Shown here piece by piece: positions 6,563-7,166 of a DNA stretch of 7,166 bases. The DNA is from Myxococcales bacterium. GTDB lineage: Bacteria > Myxococcota_A > Bradymonadia > UBA4248. Position numbers and translations under genes: made by a program. Location: NCBI GenBank assembly GCA_004554395.1, contig SFMP01000183.1:1-7166 (forward strand). The letters run 5' to 3'. The notes below the pieces were generated by a model that made no database searches, was not told the origin of the DNA, and saw only the letters and a list, made by a program, of their open reading frames with translations. Positions within the stretch are counted from its first letter, which is position 1. The number at the start of each line of letters is the position of its first letter.

Positions 6563-6611
6563 CGCGAAATGAAGTACACTATTCGCGCCGTAGTTCGTAG
6601 AATGCGATAAT
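6563..6611 (+). promoter_or_regulatory. Possible promoter and operator-like inverted repeat before the zinc-ribbon gene
   Basis: CGCGAA (6563-6568) and TTCGCG (6582-6587) form a spaced inverted repeat. Downstream, TGCGATAAT (6603-6611) resembles an extended -10 box (GATAAT, five of six consensus bases). The matching -35 region near 6582-6588 is a poor match and overlaps the right half of the inverted repeat. If real, the transcript would start near 6618, giving a leader of about 14 bases, and a regulator bound at the repeat would overlap the -35 region. The evidence is modest. Confidence 0.35.
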
Positions 6612-6631
6612 TTTTATAGGAGACAAAGATC

Positions 6632-6880
6632 ATGGCAGAAGCGAAAAAAGCGATACCCAAGAGTTTCAATTTGCGATCATTTTTTGGCGATTATTTCGAC
6701 ATCATTCGTCGCACGGGTAGCGATCGCGCCGAAGAGTTGATCGAACTCGTCGAGGAGCGCCGCAGTATGCAGCGTTGTGACGTTTGTGGAATGCCGATGA
6801 AGGAGCCAGCAAAGTCGCCGAAGCCATTTGTCGGGGCGTATTTATGCGATACGTGTCGTCGTCAGATTCAGCAAAGGTAG
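6632..6880 (+). CDS. Small zinc-ribbon protein (82 residues), function unknown
   Basis: The product is an 82-residue hypothetical protein. Residues 1-48 are charged and mostly helical (FFGDYFDIIRRTGSDRAEELIELVEERRS). Residues 49-75 form a probable zinc ribbon with two knuckles, Cys49-x2-Cys52 followed by Gly-Met-Pro, and Cys72-x2-Cys75, 19 residues apart. There is no signal peptide or membrane segment, so it should be cytoplasmic. Zinc ribbons of this size may bind nucleic acid or a protein partner; nothing in the sequence picks one. AGGAGA (6618-6623) sits 8 bases before the ATG, the best ribosome site in the window, suggesting good translation. It follows the kinase gene by 101 bases and probably has its own promoter. 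The stop codon TAG (6878-6880) is the first three bases of an 11-base motif repeated at 6911-6921 in the hairpin array, so the last residues could derive from invasion by that array. Confidence 0.75.
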   Translation: MAEAKKAIPKSFNLRSFFGDYFDIIRRTGSDRAEELIELVEERRSMQRCDVCGMPMKEPAKSPKPFVGAYLCDTCRRQIQQR

Positions 6881-7098
6881 GCGTAGCCCGCCTGGCGGGC
6901 GTATTGAGGCTAGGCGTAGCCGCCGAAATAGCCCGCCCGGCGGAGCGTATGCGATGGCCGTAGGGCGTCGCATAGCGTAGCTGCCGTAGCGTATGCACCG
7001 CAGGTGCATAGCGTAGGCGTCGCGCGGCGTATCGAGGCGAAGCCGAGATAGCCGAGCCCTGTGAGGCGTATCGAGGCGAAGCCGAGATAGCCGAGCCC
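6878..7098. repeat. Array of GCGTA/TAGC palindromic hairpin elements
   Basis: This non-coding stretch is almost wholly made of stem-loops. One at 6884-6903 has arms TAGCCCGC and GCGGGC(G)TA with loop CTG; a near-copy at 6929-6949 adds one bulged A. A third at 6908-6921 pairs GGCTA with TAGCC. A fourth at 6945-6976 pairs TATGCGA with TCGCATA. A fifth at 6989-7012 pairs TATGCACC with GGTGCATA around loop GCA. Two more lie at 7026-7053 and 7065-7092. All but the third share one feature: GCGTA on one arm pairs with TAGC on the other, leaving one G unpaired. The 11-base TAGGCGTAGCC occurs at 6878 and 6911. No T-run follows, so these are not ordinary terminators, although they may stabilise the 3' end of the zinc-ribbon message. 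No transposase is present. Confidence 0.88.
7026..7098. repeat. Two identical 34-base hairpin copies, period 39
   Basis: Copies at 7026-7059 and 7065-7098 are identical and separated by TGTGA, so the duplication is recent or maintained. Each folds as GGC, an unpaired G, TATC, then GA, GGC, loop GAA, GCC, GA, GATA, GCC. The two GA steps face each other as tandem G-A mismatches, a stable arrangement in RNA and in single-stranded DNA. These are the last two elements of the hairpin array. Confidence 0.9.
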
Positions 7099-7166
7099 AA
7101 GGAGAGGTATCATTTCGATTTGTTGTAAGTATTTGAAATTATTGAAGAATTTGGATTATCTGGAGC
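7099..7166. other. AT-richer stretch after the array, no gene recognised
   Basis: The final 68 bases are much richer in A and T than the array before them and contain no supported coding region. TTGAAA (7133-7138) matches five of six -35 bases, but neither GATTAT (15-base spacer) nor TTATCT (17-base spacer) makes a good -10 partner. This may be the start of the promoter region of a gene beyond the window. Confidence 0.3.

Noticed and set aside
6884..6903. Intrinsic terminator immediately after the zinc-ribbon gene
   Set aside because: The stem is strong but no T-run follows; it is better explained as the first member of the hairpin array.
6702..7113. Two minus-strand open frames of 132 and 67 codons across the hairpin array
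   Set aside because: The peptides are low-complexity reiterations (SAISASPRYA-like) created by the repeats, with no ribosome site or known domain; one also overlaps the zinc-ribbon gene antisense.

Overview
The window looks like chromosomal DNA of a Gram-negative bacterium of the Myxococcota / former Deltaproteobacteria kind. This is inferred from the gene content: a small helical lipoprotein, an OmpA-family protein with calcium-binding-type (thrombospondin type 3, TSP3) repeats, a signal-peptide outer-membrane barrel protein, and a large Hanks-type Ser/Thr kinase with a long helical-repeat tail. The codon style is rich in TCG, GTC and GAC. All five genes lie on the + strand. No genus can be named from the sequence alone.

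Layout. Positions 1-42 are a perfect-period heptamer tandem repeat that stops 5 bases before a near-consensus sigma-70 promoter (TTGACA, 17 bases, TATATT at 48-76). This promoter drives a 106-residue lipoprotein (134-454) and, 35 bases later, a 396-residue OmpA/TSP3 protein (490-1680). A strong hairpin plus a short T-run (1740-1774) follows. It lies just before the start of a 466-residue envelope protein (1795-3195) with signal peptide, helical domain, Ig/FN3-like domain and C-terminal barrel, which ends at a clear intrinsic terminator (3216-3250). Positions 3251-3433 are a 70-bp tandem repeat made of two alternating hairpins. The Ser/Thr kinase gene (3447-6530) starts 14 bases after the repeat. 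A small zinc-ribbon gene (6632-6880) with its own good ribosome site follows, and from its stop codon onward lies a 220-bp array of hairpins (6878-7098). The last 68 bases are AT-richer and hold no recognisable gene.

How the genes fit together. The first three genes form a cell-envelope module. The OmpA C-terminal domain keeps the Asp and Arg that bind diaminopimelate in peptidoglycan, so it probably ties the outer membrane to the wall. The small lipoprotein and the barrel protein are likely envelope partners. The kinase and the zinc-ribbon protein look cytoplasmic and have no proven link to the envelope genes.

The most unusual content is the non-coding repeat family. Upstream of the kinase, two hairpin types share the same apical stem and internal loop, but their basal arms differ and still pair (GAACCG/CGGTTC and AAGCG/CGCTT), and the only substitutions between units fall in the apical loop. 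The array after the zinc-ribbon gene uses the same signature (GCGTA pairing with TAGC around one extra G) with several different stems. Read on the minus strand, the upstream repeats match that signature (GCGTAT...ATAGA). Both loci therefore seem to belong to one family of structure-conserved palindromic elements, which I do not recognise as a named family.
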